Numbered from the stretch's first letter, positions 16,707 to 26,191 are shown. The stretch is 64,000 nucleotides of DNA from Paenibacillus sp. JQZ6Y-1 (GCF_040719145.1 NZ_JBFDUZ010000001.1:62001-126000), one strand, 5' to 3'. Numbers and translations: made by a program. Notes: generated from the sequence alone by a model not told the origin.

Positions 16707-17351
16707 CTAACTCTGTAAATCGGTTCGATGAGCGTGGACGATCAGACGGTGAGTCGGGTTGATCAGTGGGTCGCAGGTCACAAGAGTCAGCTCTTGTTCC
16801 TTACCGTTACTGTTCAATACCGCTACATCCGTTGGTTCGACAATCTGAATGTTATCGACGGTGTAGTGATACGTCTTGCCTTTCGCTTCGATCTGGATAG
16901 TATCGCCGTTCTTCACTTCATTTAAGCGATTGAACAGACGACCATATTTATGCGCACGATGCGCGGCAACGGCGAAATTGCCGATTTCTCCAAGTTGATT
17001 CGTTTCTGAAATGTGAACAGCCGCACTGCGCATATTGTCGCGGGTGGCGCCTTCGATAACAGGTAGCTTTACATCGATAACCGGAATCGTGATAATTCCG
17101 ATAATATCACCCTCTGATGCTACTGGCAGGGGGTCATTACTACTATTATCGGCAGATGACCCTTCATTTAGTAGAGCATTTACATAAGAATATTCTTTTT
17201 TTAATTTGCCGTCGTTGGAGCTTGCTGTTTCGCTTTGTTCTGCCGCTGTCAGCAGACGTTCTTGCTGCCAATCGGCATACCATTCACTAGCTTTGGGATA
17301 GAGAAGCACGGCAATGCCGAGAAGGATGAGTAGGTAAGACCATTTTTTCAT
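16707..17351 (-). CDS. Class D sortase
   Basis: Sortases join surface proteins to the cell wall or to each other. The 214-residue protein has an N-terminal membrane anchor (WSYLLILLGIAVLLYP), a Ser/Asn-rich linker, and a sortase beta-barrel. Catalytic residues fit: H131 in AVAAHRAHKYGRLFN, C193 in LTLVTCDPLINPTHR, and R202. The TLVTCDP form is typical of class D sortases of Bacillus and Paenibacillus. The frame opens at TTG 17372, but GGCGGAG spaces the ATG at 17351. No sorting-signal protein is visible in the window, so the substrate is elsewhere. Confidence 0.9.
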   Translation of the reverse strand: MKKWSYLLILLGIAVLLYPKASEWYADWQQERLLTAAEQSETASSNDGKLKKEYSYVNALLNEGSSADNSSNDPLPVASEGDIIGIITIPVIDVKLPVIEGATRDNMRSAAVHISETNQLGEIGNFAVAAHRAHKYGRLFNRLNEVKNGDTIQIEAKGKTYHYTVDNIQIVEPTDVAVLNSNGKEQELTLVTCDPLINPTHRLIVHAHRTDLQS

Positions 17352-17772
17352 TCGGAGTTCTCCGCCTTTCAAAGTAGCACTTTCGCTTGATTATTAACAA
17401 GTAACGGTTAGGTAAGACGTCCTTCTCTACTTATTATTAAAGCCATAGGAACGAAATGATTCAGAATTACTATAAATAATTTGAATTATTTTCCATAAAA
17501 AATAGTTTCAAGGAGTGATTGCCTATACAACGGAAATGGTAAACGAATACAACAGATAGCCAGACTAACAATTAGAGTATACCAGATGCCGAAATGGAAT
17601 AACATCTGTGAAATAGGCCAAATAACCGTATGAAGAAAGAGAAGATTGATGCTATAATGAGTGAAAAAATATAACATTATATTGTTTGTGAGGAATAGCA
17701 GGTAAGAAGATGTGACAGCGCAAGCTATGAAGGTACAACAAGAAGGTAGATTCACAATGAAACGGGGGCTGA
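17352..17772. other. 421-base AT-rich intergenic region, divergent promoters expected
   Basis: This lies between the minus-strand sortase and the plus-strand AraC-type sensor. A hydrophobic minus-strand frame (17486-17755) has no ribosome binding site and biased composition, so I did not call it a gene. No specific operator was recognised. Confidence 0.4.
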
Positions 17773-20151
17773 ATGAAGATGTGGAAAGTATGGGCGGACC
17801 GTCATTCGTTATTTATTCGTTTGCTTGTGCCTTATTTACTGTTTATGGTGCTTGCCATATTACTAGGTTGGCTGCTGTACAGGCAAACGCTAGAACTCGT
17901 ATCACGTGAATCTTCTTCCTCTAATATGCAGTTATTGCAGCAGGCTCAGGATACGATTGATCGGCGTCTCACGGAGATCGATACGATGTCCACTCAGATT
18001 GCTCGCGAGCCGAAGGTGATGGGATTTCAGCAGATTCGCGATCCATTCGCAGGCGCGAATACGTTTAAAGTAATTGATACGCAGCAGAGTCTATTCAATT
18101 ATAATGTGTCCAACACTTTCGTATTTGATTATTACTTGTTTTTTCGTCATAGCGAGTTGGCGTTGTCTTCGGAGACGACGTATCAGTTACCACGATTTTA
18201 TGATCAGCTGCTGAGTTATACGGGGCTTCCGTATGCAGATTGGAAACAGGTGCTATTTACGCAGTACCATATGCATGAATTTATGCCAGCGCGCGATGTG
18301 TTGTATCGTGGTAAGCCCACTCGTATGATCACCTATATGCAATCGTTAGGAACACCGGGGCAGATTCAGGGCGCTATCGCGATTATGATCAATGAGCAGC
18401 AGCTTGCCAAGCAGCTCGGTAAGCTGGATTTGTCAGATGGCGGGTATGCGGCAATTGTCGATGCCGACGGTCAGGTGATTAGTGCTGTTTCTGCTAAAGG
18501 CGCTATGAATACGACGGCTGTCATGCAGCAGGGAATCGCTGATATATGGCAGCAGCATGGAAATGGGGAACGACAAGGGGTGATTCATCCGTCTGCGGAT
18601 AATGGGGATCGTATGATGACGTATACGGTATCGGCGTATAACGGCTGGACGTATCTGGTTGCTCAGCCGCCGCATATTGTGATGGGCAAAGTACTGTATA
18701 TCAAAAAAGTAACGATTGCGGTCGTCTTTGCTTTTTTGTTGATCGGTGTATTGCTGGCGTATGTCTTTGCCCATCGTGCTAACCAGCCGCTCAAAAAAAT
18801 CATTTCCACTATGCCTGTGGAGCAGGAAGGTATACAACAACCTACAGCAACCTATCGGCGAGTGGATGACGTGTATCATTCTGTACAGCATATGATGCTG
18901 CATATGGCAGATCGGAATACCGAGCTGCGTCGGGAATTGGAGCGACAGGCGCCCTTTTTGCGGGAGATGTTATTTGAGCGGCTGCTACGCGGTGATTTTC
19001 GTTCGCGTCAGGAGATGGACGAATGGCTGGAACGGTATCAGCTGAAGCTGGAAGCAGATCGATATACGGTATGTATTATTCAGTTCGGTCAGCGTGATCT
19101 GTCGGATGAACGACGACTGCATGAGCTGGAGCAACAGCGCGAGAGGATGAAGCATAGCTTACAGCAGACATATGGCGAGAATTGCTTTTATAGTGATCTG
19201 TCAGAAGATCGACTGGCTGTGCTGCTTACCGGATATATGGAAGCCAATGCTGGCTGGATACTGGAGGAACGATTGCAGCACTGGTACGAGCTGCTGTGTA
19301 AGGAGCATCCACAGGTGCATATGCAGGCATGTGCCGTAGGCGACATCTATGATTCGGTAATGGATATGCCGCGGGCGTATGATGAAGCTCGGCAGGTGCT
19401 CATGAGCGAACAGTACGGCGGAGTGGGAAATATCAGCTGGTACGGGTCGCAGGATCAGGAGCAGGTATCGTATTTGTTTGCTACGGAAACGGAAAATCGG
19501 CTTATTCATGTGACCCGGGCAGGGGAAATGGAAGAATTGCAGCGTATGCTGGAACAATTGGAGCAGGACAATTTCCATCGACGTCGGTTGCCACTCGCCA
19601 TTCAGCAATTGCTGCTATATGAGCTGGTTGGCTGTCTGGTCAAAGTACAGCCGCAGGCATCGGATACAGAACGTCGAGACATCCAATCGTTGTTTCGTGA
19701 TATTCATGCCTTAACGCATCCTTCTACCGTGTACCACCGGATTGCGGATCGGCTGCTGGCATTATGCAGCAGTGCCAATGAACGCAAGCGCAGTCGCAAT
19801 GATATTTTGTTGGATGAAATGATGGAGTATGTACAGCAGCGATATGACGAGCCGGAGCTATGTTTGGATATGATTGCCGATGCTCAAGGCATCTCTAAGG
19901 TGTATGTGTCGCAATTTTTTAAGGAGCAAACGGGAATGAACTTCTCGGATTATTTGGAGCAGCAGCGGATGGCGCGCGCTCGACAATTGCTGGGGGAGAC
20001 AAGCATATCGGTACGCGATATTGCGAAGCAAACGGGCTATCATTCGTCCAATACCTTTTGCCGAGCATTCAAACGGATACATGGATTAAGCGCGACGGCG
20101 TACCGCAGCAATCCATTTGCAGTAGATCAGAAGATTACACAGTCTGGCTAA
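17773..20151 (+). CDS. Membrane-bound AraC-family regulator with extracytoplasmic sensor (YesN/YtdP type)
   Basis: 792 residues: TM1 (HSLFIRLLVPYLLFMVLAIL), a Cache-like extracytoplasmic domain of about 280 residues, TM2 (VTIAVVFAFLLIGVLLAYVFA), a cytoplasmic linker, and a C-terminal AraC/XylS DNA-binding domain with two helix-turn-helix units (DMIADAQGISKVYVSQFF and VRDIAKQTGYHSSNTFCRAF). Regulators of this architecture in Paenibacillus and Bacillus sense saccharides directly and switch on the adjacent sugar importer. The importer and a GH29 enzyme lie immediately downstream. The start is the ATG after GGGGG (short spacing); the ATG two codons later is spaced better. Confidence 0.88.
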   Translation: MKMWKVWADRHSLFIRLLVPYLLFMVLAILLGWLLYRQTLELVSRESSSSNMQLLQQAQDTIDRRLTEIDTMSTQIAREPKVMGFQQIRDPFAGANTFKVIDTQQSLFNYNVSNTFVFDYYLFFRHSELALSSETTYQLPRFYDQLLSYTGLPYADWKQVLFTQYHMHEFMPARDVLYRGKPTRMITYMQSLGTPGQIQGAIAIMINEQQLAKQLGKLDLSDGGYAAIVDADGQVISAVSAKGAMNTTAVMQQGIADIWQQHGNGERQGVIHPSADNGDRMMTYTVSAYNGWTYLVAQPPHIVMGKVLYIKKVTIAVVFAFLLIGVLLAYVFAHRANQPLKKIISTMPVEQEGIQQPTATYRRVDDVYHSVQHMMLHMADRNTELRRELERQAPFLREMLFERLLRGDFRSRQEMDEWLERYQLKLEADRYTVCIIQFGQRDLSDERRLHELEQQRERMKHSLQQTYGENCFYSDLSEDRLAVLLTGYMEANAGWILEERLQHWYELLCKEHPQVHMQACAVGDIYDSVMDMPRAYDEARQVLMSEQYGGVGNISWYGSQDQEQVSYLFATETENRLIHVTRAGEMEELQRMLEQLEQDNFHRRRLPLAIQQLLLYELVGCLVKVQPQASDTERRDIQSLFRDIHALTHPSTVYHRIADRLLALCSSANERKRSRNDILLDEMMEYVQQRYDEPELCLDMIADAQGISKVYVSQFFKEQTGMNFSDYLEQQRMARARQLLGETSISVRDIAKQTGYHSSNTFCRAFKRIHGLSATAYRSNPFAVDQKITQSG

Positions 20152-20235
20152 ATCGTACCCTGAATGGCGGTAGTGGCTTGATGAAGGGTTAAGATAGAAA
20201 CGATGATAATACGAATGATGACTATACGAATGGTG

Positions 20236-20290
20236 AATGGACGATCAGTAGAAGATCAATAAAAGATCAGTATAAGAGATCAGCATAATA
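20236..20290 (+). repeat. Short imperfect direct repeats (AGATCA units)
   Basis: GATCAGTA-GAAGATCAATA-AAAGATCAGTA-TAAGAGATCAGCA: four imperfect units of about ten bases in an AT-rich stretch after the regulator gene. No function is evident. Confidence 0.4.
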
Positions 20291-20349
20291 GGTCCTTATA
20301 AGATGTAGATATAGAACGTAGATATAAGACAAGCAGCCATTCCATCACA

Positions 20350-20386
20350 AAGCCTTATTTCGTCATGACCGATGAAATAAGGCTTT
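20350..20386 (+). terminator. Intrinsic terminator after AraC-type sensor gene
   Basis: AAGCCTTATTTC / GAAATAAGGCTT, a 12-bp perfect stem, followed by TTGTTTT. The next 390 bases up to the importer operon contain no recognised element other than the expected promoter. Confidence 0.85.
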
Positions 20387-20784
20387 TGTTTTACTTGGGG
20401 CTTGGGGGAACCAATGCATTCACGCTACATCAAACATTACTCTTATACACAAAACAATCAGTCACCTACATAAATGTAATTTCAAAGGCAGCATAGTTAA
20501 CGTATGAATAACGATATACCGCAGAATATAGCGGCATTCTTAATAGATGCACATAGAAATGGCAAATGTGTATGCGGCTTTCCTAACAGATGCACACGTC
20601 ATGAGCAGCATACGATAGGCGTCTAGACATGAATCCACTATGCTGTGATCAAAGCTCACCTGCTATCAGGCAGAGAGACGACAGAAGGCTCATTCCAATG
20701 ATGCAAGCTTCATTTACAGATCATTGGCAATGACTTTCGGAAAGGCGGTGCTACTATGCAATGGCAAAGGAGGGGAATGTATCG

Positions 20785-21771
20785 ATGAATGCTTCGCAGG
20801 AATATTCCAACATCTCATCGTCCGCACATTCGCAAACCGAGGTGAAGGTAAGGCGCAAGGAACAGAAATGGCGCAAAGGCTTGCATCGCAGTTGGCAGCT
20901 GTATGTGCTGATGGCGTTGCCGCTACTGTATTTGATTATTTTCAAATATATACCGATGTACGGCGCGCAGATTGCCTTTCGCGATTATAACGTAGTCAAA
21001 GGCATCTGGGGCAGCGATTGGGTGGGGATGAAGCATTTTAGCCGCTTCTTCGGATCATACGATTTCTGGCGCATTATGAAGAATACGCTGCTGCTTAGCT
21101 TTTACAGCTTGCTCGCCAGTTTTCCGTTTCCGATTCTGCTGGCGCTCAGTCTGAACTATATTCGGCAGGGATTGTTTAAAAAGAGCGTGCAGATGGTCAC
21201 GTATGCACCGCATTTTATCTCGGTTGTCGTTATGGTTGGGATCGTGAAGGAATTGCTTGACCCGCGTACCGGGATTATCAATCAACTGCTCGTCAGTATC
21301 GGGCTGCCAGCGATTAACTTTCTCAGCGAACCGTCCATGTTCAAGTCGATCTATGTCTGGTCAGATGTATGGCAGCATGTCGGCTTTAACTGCATTATCT
21401 TTATCGCGGCGCTGGCAAGTATCGATCCGGCGCAGCATGAAGCCGCCATTATGGATGGCGCGTCCAAGCTGAAGCGGATGCTGCATATTGATCTGCCGGG
21501 CATTATGCCGATTGCCATTATTATGCTAATTCTGAATATGGGGCATGTGCTGGATCTTGGTTTTGAAAAGGTATTATTGCTGCAAAATCCGCTCAATCTA
21601 ACCGCATCCGAAATTATTGATACGTATGTGTACAAGGTTGGTCTAACATCGCAGGTCGCCAACTACTCCTATTCATCTGCGATCGGTTTGTTCAAATCGA
21701 TTATTAATCTGATTCTGCTGATTACCGTCAACAAAATCGCCCAGAAAACCCGACAAGCCAGTCTCTGGTAA
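20785..21771 (+). CDS. Carbohydrate ABC transporter permease (LplB family)
   Basis: First of two membrane subunits of a sugar importer. 328 residues with about six transmembrane helices, beginning at LYVLMALPLLYLIIFKYIPM, which is the LplB/YtcP family start (PLLYLIIFKYIPMYGAQIAF). The EAA loop that contacts the ATPase reads EAAIMDGASKLKRMLHIDLPG-like, near residue 220-240. AAAGGAGGGG sits nine bases before the ATG at 20785; a start at 20761 lacks a site. It is followed by the second permease and the binding lipoprotein. No ATPase gene is in the cluster, as is usual where a shared MsmX-type ATPase serves several importers. Confidence 0.9.
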   Translation: MNASQEYSNISSSAHSQTEVKVRRKEQKWRKGLHRSWQLYVLMALPLLYLIIFKYIPMYGAQIAFRDYNVVKGIWGSDWVGMKHFSRFFGSYDFWRIMKNTLLLSFYSLLASFPFPILLALSLNYIRQGLFKKSVQMVTYAPHFISVVVMVGIVKELLDPRTGIINQLLVSIGLPAINFLSEPSMFKSIYVWSDVWQHVGFNCIIFIAALASIDPAQHEAAIMDGASKLKRMLHIDLPGIMPIAIIMLILNMGHVLDLGFEKVLLLQNPLNLTASEIIDTYVYKVGLTSQVANYSYSSAIGLFKSIINLILLITVNKIAQKTRQASLW

Positions 21772-21813
21772 GCAGACGGATGGGAGAGGGGAATGGGGCA
21801 AGGAGGACATCGT

Positions 21814-22713
21814 ATGGATACATTGCGTTACAAGGAATCATGGCAGGATCGCTTGTTTACAATTGCCAACTATACCTTTTTGGTGCTGCTGTTTATCGCG
21901 ATTCTATATCCGCTTGTTTATGTAGTCAGCTCGTCGTTTAGCGACTCGCAGGCGGTCGTATCAGGCAAAGTATGGCTGTGGCCCGTCAATCCGACACTAG
22001 ACGGATATATCGCGGTGCTGCAATACAAGCTGGTCGGTAGCGGATTTCTCAATTCGGTGCTGTATACGGTACTAGGTACAGCGATCAATATTGCGTTTAC
22101 GATACTGGCGGCTTATCCGTTATCACGGCGCGACTTTTTTGGCAAAAATATATTTATGATTCTGTTTATGTTCACCACCATGTTCAGCGGTGGACTGATT
22201 CCGACCTATCTGCTTATTCGTGATTTAGGAATGCTCAATTCGATCTGGGCGATGATCTTGCCGGGGGCATTGTCGGTATGGAATGTGATCATTACGCGTA
22301 CATATTTTCAAATGACCATTCCTGATGAATTGCTGGAAGCGGCACAGATGGACGGTTGTAGCGATTTCCGGTTTGTGTGGAACATGGTACTGCCGCTCTC
22401 CGGTCCGATTATCGCGGTCATTACGCTGTATTATGCAGCTGCCAACTGGAATCAGTATTTCAGCGCGCTGATTTATTTAAAGGATCAACAGCTCTATCCG
22501 CTGCAACTCGTGCTCAAGGATATTCTGATCAGCAATGAGGTCGATATGTCCAGCATGAGTGGTGATCCGGCAGATGCGGCGCGGCGCGAATCACTGCGCG
22601 TGTTACTCAAATATTCGTTGATCGTGATCACGTCGCTTCCGCTACTGGTCGTGTATCCATTTATTCAGAAGTACTTTGTCAAAGGTGTCATGATCGGCTC
22701 GCTCAAAGGCTGA
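21814..22713 (+). CDS. Carbohydrate ABC transporter permease (YtcP/AraQ family)
   Basis: Second membrane subunit, 299 residues, six helices. The family start FTIANYTFLVLLFIAILYPL and the VYVVSSSFSDSQAVVSGKV segment match YtcP-type proteins; the EAA loop is LLEAAQMDGCSDFRFVWNMV. The ATG at 21814 follows AAGGAGG by eight bases, while the earlier in-frame ATG at 21793 is less well placed. The C-terminus YPFIQKYFVKGVMIGSLKG is characteristic of this group. It works with the preceding permease and following lipoprotein. Confidence 0.9.
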   Translation: MDTLRYKESWQDRLFTIANYTFLVLLFIAILYPLVYVVSSSFSDSQAVVSGKVWLWPVNPTLDGYIAVLQYKLVGSGFLNSVLYTVLGTAINIAFTILAAYPLSRRDFFGKNIFMILFMFTTMFSGGLIPTYLLIRDLGMLNSIWAMILPGALSVWNVIITRTYFQMTIPDELLEAAQMDGCSDFRFVWNMVLPLSGPIIAVITLYYAAANWNQYFSALIYLKDQQLYPLQLVLKDILISNEVDMSSMSGDPADAARRESLRVLLKYSLIVITSLPLLVVYPFIQKYFVKGVMIGSLKG

Positions 22714-22745
22714 ATACAATTTTCCATTCAAAGGGGATATGGTGG

Positions 22746-24404
22746 ATGAATGTAAAAAAGTTCTGGATACCGGTCGCATGGATGCTGGTATTGTCGATGG
22801 TATTGGGCGCTTGTAGCAGCTCCGGCAGCAGTAACGGACAGTTGGACAATGAAGTACAGGTATCCGCAGCAGGTGAGCTGCCGATCACGCAGGAAAAGAC
22901 CACCATTCGCATCATGACAACCTCCAACTCGTATGTAGAGGATTTTGCGACCAATGATTTTACTAAATATCTGGAGGATCAGACGAATATTCATATCGAA
23001 TGGGAGCTGGTTCCGGCGAGCTCAGCAGTGGAAAAGCTGAATGTAGTGCTTGCCAGCGGCGATCTGCCAGATGTCATTATGGGCATGAATGTATCCAATG
23101 AGCAGCAGGTGGCATATGGACAGCAGGGGACATTTATACCGCTGAATACGTTGATCGACAAATATGGAGTGAATACGAAGAAGATGTTCGAGGAGCGTCC
23201 GCTAATCAAGCAAAGCATCACATCGTCAGATGGCAATATCTACGCGATGCCGTCACCGAATGAATGTTACCAATGCTCCATGCGGCAGAAGATGTGGATC
23301 TATCAGCCGTGGCTCGACAAGCTGGGAATGAAAATGCCGACCACGACCGAAGAGTTTTATGAAGTATTGAAGGCGTTCAAAACAAAAGACCCGAACGGCA
23401 ACGGCAAAGCCGACGAAATTCCGCTGTCTGGCGCACCCATCGCGCAAGGAGCAAACTCCGTCACCAGTGTGGAAAATTTCCTGATGAACGCATTCACCTA
23501 TGCGCCATATACGCGTATCTATCTCAAGGATGGAAAAGCAGCGGTTCCGTACAATCAGGAAGGCTGGAAGGAAGGGCTGAAATATCTACACAAGCTGTAC
23601 GAGGAAGGGCTAATCGATCCACAAGCATTGACGCAGGACTCCACGCAGCTACTGAAGCTGGGTGAAAACCCGGATGTGCCGATTCTGGGCGCATCGTCCG
23701 CTGCTAATATGAGCGCCATCACCCAATTGAGCGGCTCTAGCGGCAGATGGCTGGAATACAAGGCAGTGCCACCACTCAAAGGACCAGATGGCACGCAAGT
23801 CACTCCATTTGACCCGTATCAGGTAGGTGCTGGTGCGTACGTGATTACCAGCGCTAGCAAAAATCCAGATGCCGCCTTCCGTCTCGCCGATCTGCTGTAC
23901 AGCGAAGAGATGACACTGCGCTCCAACTACGGTGTGAAGGATCGCGATTGGAAATATGTCAAAGATGGCGAATTGGGGCTGAACGGCAAGCCAGCTCTTT
24001 TCAAAGAGTTAATCAAATTCGGCGTGACCCAGAATGCACACTGGGCGCAAATGGGTCCAAGTTTCCGCACCAACGATCTGCGTCTTGGCGCTGCTGTGGA
24101 TAAGGACAATCCGTTGGAGGAAATCCTGTATACGGAAACGAAAGACAAATATGAGCCATATAAACAGGAAACTGCCAGCATCATGCCACCGCTGTTCTTC
24201 TCAGCGGATCAAACGTCCGAAATGGCGGATCTGTCTAAAACGCTCTGGGATTATGTGAACGAAATGAATGCCCGCTTCATTACAGGGGATCAGGATGTGG
24301 ATGCCGGATGGGACACATACGTACAAACACTGGACAGCATGGGATTGCCACGTTATCTGGAGATTTACCAGCAGGTGTACGATGCGCGTGAGCAGAACAA
24401 CTAA
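22746..24404 (+). CDS. Sugar ABC transporter substrate-binding lipoprotein (LplA/YtcQ type)
   Basis: 552 residues with a lipoprotein signal: hydrophobic stretch WIPVAWMLVLSMV then lipobox LGAC. The mature protein begins with Ser/Gly-rich linker and then a family 1 extracellular solute-binding fold of the large type (TIRIMTTSNSYVEDF, DLPDVIMGMNVSN, WLDKLGMKMPTTTEEFYEV, DPNGNGKADEIPL). The DPNGNGKADEIP loop is a calcium-site-like feature recurrent in Paenibacillus binding proteins. It delivers an oligosaccharide, perhaps fucosylated given the adjacent GH29 gene; that is inference. Confidence 0.88.
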   Translation: MNVKKFWIPVAWMLVLSMVLGACSSSGSSNGQLDNEVQVSAAGELPITQEKTTIRIMTTSNSYVEDFATNDFTKYLEDQTNIHIEWELVPASSAVEKLNVVLASGDLPDVIMGMNVSNEQQVAYGQQGTFIPLNTLIDKYGVNTKKMFEERPLIKQSITSSDGNIYAMPSPNECYQCSMRQKMWIYQPWLDKLGMKMPTTTEEFYEVLKAFKTKDPNGNGKADEIPLSGAPIAQGANSVTSVENFLMNAFTYAPYTRIYLKDGKAAVPYNQEGWKEGLKYLHKLYEEGLIDPQALTQDSTQLLKLGENPDVPILGASSAANMSAITQLSGSSGRWLEYKAVPPLKGPDGTQVTPFDPYQVGAGAYVITSASKNPDAAFRLADLLYSEEMTLRSNYGVKDRDWKYVKDGELGLNGKPALFKELIKFGVTQNAHWAQMGPSFRTNDLRLGAAVDKDNPLEEILYTETKDKYEPYKQETASIMPPLFFSADQTSEMADLSKTLWDYVNEMNARFITGDQDVDAGWDTYVQTLDSMGLPRYLEIYQQVYDAREQNN

Positions 24405-24425
24405 TCGCGAAATGGGGACGAGCAG

Positions 24426-25799
24426 ATGACACAGACCACTTCCGCCAGCGGATCGGTCAAACCGGAATGGCAATGGTTTACGGATAGTCGGTATGGGTTG
24501 TTTATTCATTTTGGACCGTATGCGCAAATAGGACGCGGCGAGCAGGTGCTGTTCCGCGAGCATCTGGATCAGCAGGAATATGCTGAACTGGCGTGTGCAT
24601 GGAATCCAGAGCAGTTCGACGCTGTGTTGTGGGCGCGCATAGCTAAGCAGGCGGGCATGAAATACGTCTGTCTGACGACTCGGCATCATGACGGATTTTG
24701 TTTGTGGGATTCGCAGTATACAGATTACTCGACCGCTGCGCAACGCTGCGGTCGGGATCTGGTGATGGAGTTTGTGGAGGCATTTCGGGCGGAAGGGCTG
24801 CGGGTTGGTCTGTACTATTCATGGATGGACTGGCGCATACCGGCGTTCTTCGACGGACCGGACAAGGACCCGCAGGGCTGGGCAGATATGAAGACATATA
24901 TGCACAATCAGGTGGAGGAATTGTTGACCCAGTACGGACGGATTGACCACTTTTTCTTCGACGGAGTTTGGCCGCGGACAGCGGAAGAACTAGGTAGTGT
25001 GGAGCTGGTAAACAAGATGAAGCAGCTACAGCCGCATATTCTGGTCAACAATCGCCTTGGACCGTCCGAAGGTACGAAAACGTATGCTGACGGTGGAGCA
25101 GGCGCGGGCGATTCGGACGTGCTAGGCGACTTTGGTACACCGGAGCATCAGATTGTCGCCGATCCCAATCGGTTGTGGGAATCGAATCAGGTGACAACAT
25201 GGCGGCTGTGGGGTTATACAAAGGGCGAACGCTGGCGTCCAGCGGATGTGCTGCTGGATCTGCTGTGTGAATGTGCGGAGAAGGGTGGCAATCGCGGCGG
25301 GAATCTGCTGCTGAATGTTGGTCCACAGCCGGATGGACAGCTACCGCCGGAGTTTGTAGAGCGGGCGCTGGAGATTGGCAAATGGTTGGGTGTGCATGGG
25401 GAAGCGATCTATGGCTCGGACGGCGGCAATGTGACGGAGTTTATTTCACGGGGACGGCAGACGACGAGTGGTGAGAATCTATATCTGATTATTCGCTTCT
25501 GGGACGGAGAGCCTGTGCTGCGACTGGCGGATCTGGTGACGCCAGTGAAGCGTGTGACGCTGCTGACGACAGGGCAGGAATTGGAGTTTGAGCAGCAGGA
25601 GGATGTGCTGTGGATCAAGGGACTGCCGAAGGAGAGTCCGAGTCGGTTGTTCCCGGTGATTCGGCTGGAATGTGACGGCGTACCGGAAGGGAATGTGTGG
25701 GGCAAGCAGCGATTGTGGGAAGGCGATCCGATAAGGATTGCGGATTGGGCAAGGTCGCGCGGGACGTCGGTGTATGTGGATGGGAAAGGGAGAGTTTGA
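24426..25799 (+). CDS. Alpha-L-fucosidase, GH29
   Basis: 457 residues, cytoplasmic (no signal peptide), so it would act on sugars brought in by the preceding importer. Family features: EWQWFTDSRYGLFIHFGPYA at the start, YVCLTTRHHDGFCLWDS with the conserved His-His, LRVGLYYSWMDW, and HFFFDGVW holding the nucleophile D179. A C-terminal beta-sandwich follows from about residue 340. The acid/base Glu is not conserved at a fixed position in GH29, so I do not assign it. Last gene of the sensor-importer-hydrolase locus. Confidence 0.88.
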   Translation: MTQTTSASGSVKPEWQWFTDSRYGLFIHFGPYAQIGRGEQVLFREHLDQQEYAELACAWNPEQFDAVLWARIAKQAGMKYVCLTTRHHDGFCLWDSQYTDYSTAAQRCGRDLVMEFVEAFRAEGLRVGLYYSWMDWRIPAFFDGPDKDPQGWADMKTYMHNQVEELLTQYGRIDHFFFDGVWPRTAEELGSVELVNKMKQLQPHILVNNRLGPSEGTKTYADGGAGAGDSDVLGDFGTPEHQIVADPNRLWESNQVTTWRLWGYTKGERWRPADVLLDLLCECAEKGGNRGGNLLLNVGPQPDGQLPPEFVERALEIGKWLGVHGEAIYGSDGGNVTEFISRGRQTTSGENLYLIIRFWDGEPVLRLADLVTPVKRVTLLTTGQELEFEQQEDVLWIKGLPKESPSRLFPVIRLECDGVPEGNVWGKQRLWEGDPIRIADWARSRGTSVYVDGKGRV

Positions 25800-25849
25800 A
25801 TTAAATTACGTAAATACATCATTTTTATTGGTTGATAATCTAAAAAGTA

Positions 25850-25965
25850 TTCAAAAACAGTTTCTGTTGATGTATACTGTGGTTAGAAATAAACAAGAAG
25901 CCGTGCTAGTAACACGACTCCTTGGTACAATCACTGCGTAAAGAGCAGTCGGCTTTTATTTAGGA
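25850..25965 (+). ncRNA. Candidate antisense RNA antitoxin (RatA-like)
   Basis: A promoter TTCAAA-N17-TATACT (25850-25878) gives a start near 25885. The RNA runs to a hairpin AAGCCG...CGGCTT (25898-25955) with TTTTATTT after it. It converges on the holin-like toxin gene and overlaps the 3' part of its likely mRNA, the arrangement of RatA with txpA in Bacillus subtilis. Promoter and hairpin are seen; the antitoxin role is inferred from layout. Confidence 0.6.
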
Positions 25966-25971
25966 TAGACG

Positions 25972-26004
25972 AATAGACCGTATCCCTGGACCGGGCGGTC
26001 TATT
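25972..26004. terminator. Hairpin at toxin stop codon, shared by convergent RNAs
   Basis: AATAGACCG / CGGTCTATT stem with TTTCTTTTTC on the plus side. The toxin stop codon lies within it. On the minus strand there is no T-run, so the toxin mRNA probably reads on to the AAGCCG/CGGCTT hairpin. Confidence 0.6.
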
Positions 26005-26083
26005 TCTTTTTCATGTAGGTAAGAAGCGCCAGAATGAACATGCCGAATAACAGCATCAAACTGAGAGTGTCTTTGACCTCCAT
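26000..26083 (-). CDS. Putative holin-like toxin of a type I toxin-antitoxin system (27 aa)
   Basis: A 27-codon gene starting MEVKDTLSLML and ending LLTYMKKK: a short polar start, one transmembrane helix (LMLLFGMFILALLTY) and a basic tail. This is the pattern of the holin-like toxin (Hol-Tox) family, related in design to TxpA/BsrG, which are type I toxins. A perfect site, GGGAGGTG, lies seven bases before the ATG, and an extended -10 promoter (TGCTATACT on the minus strand, -10 at 26149-26154) lies about 60 bases upstream. An antisense RNA converges on it. Toxicity is inferred from family. Confidence 0.82.
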   Translation of the reverse strand: MEVKDTLSLMLLFGMFILALLTYMKKK

Positions 26084-26148
26084 GGGCTTCACCTCCCTTC
26101 ATGGGGAGATTAGCCGACCGCCCTTGTCGCCGTAAATTGTACTCTGGT

Positions 26149-26157
26149 AGTATAGCA
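26149..26157 (-). promoter_or_regulatory. Extended -10 promoter of toxin gene
   Basis: TGCTATACT on the minus strand; no good -35 is present at 17 bases, as expected for an extended -10. It predicts a 5' leader of about 60 bases. Confidence 0.5.
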
Positions 26158-26191
26158 TGAAATGAATAAAAATAGCGCAAAAAAGTTTTGT

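Noticed and set aside
17486-17755. Hydrophobic 89-codon minus-strand frame upstream of the AraC-type sensor
   Set aside because: No ribosome binding site, AT-rich composition gives hydrophobic codons by chance, and it occupies the promoter region.
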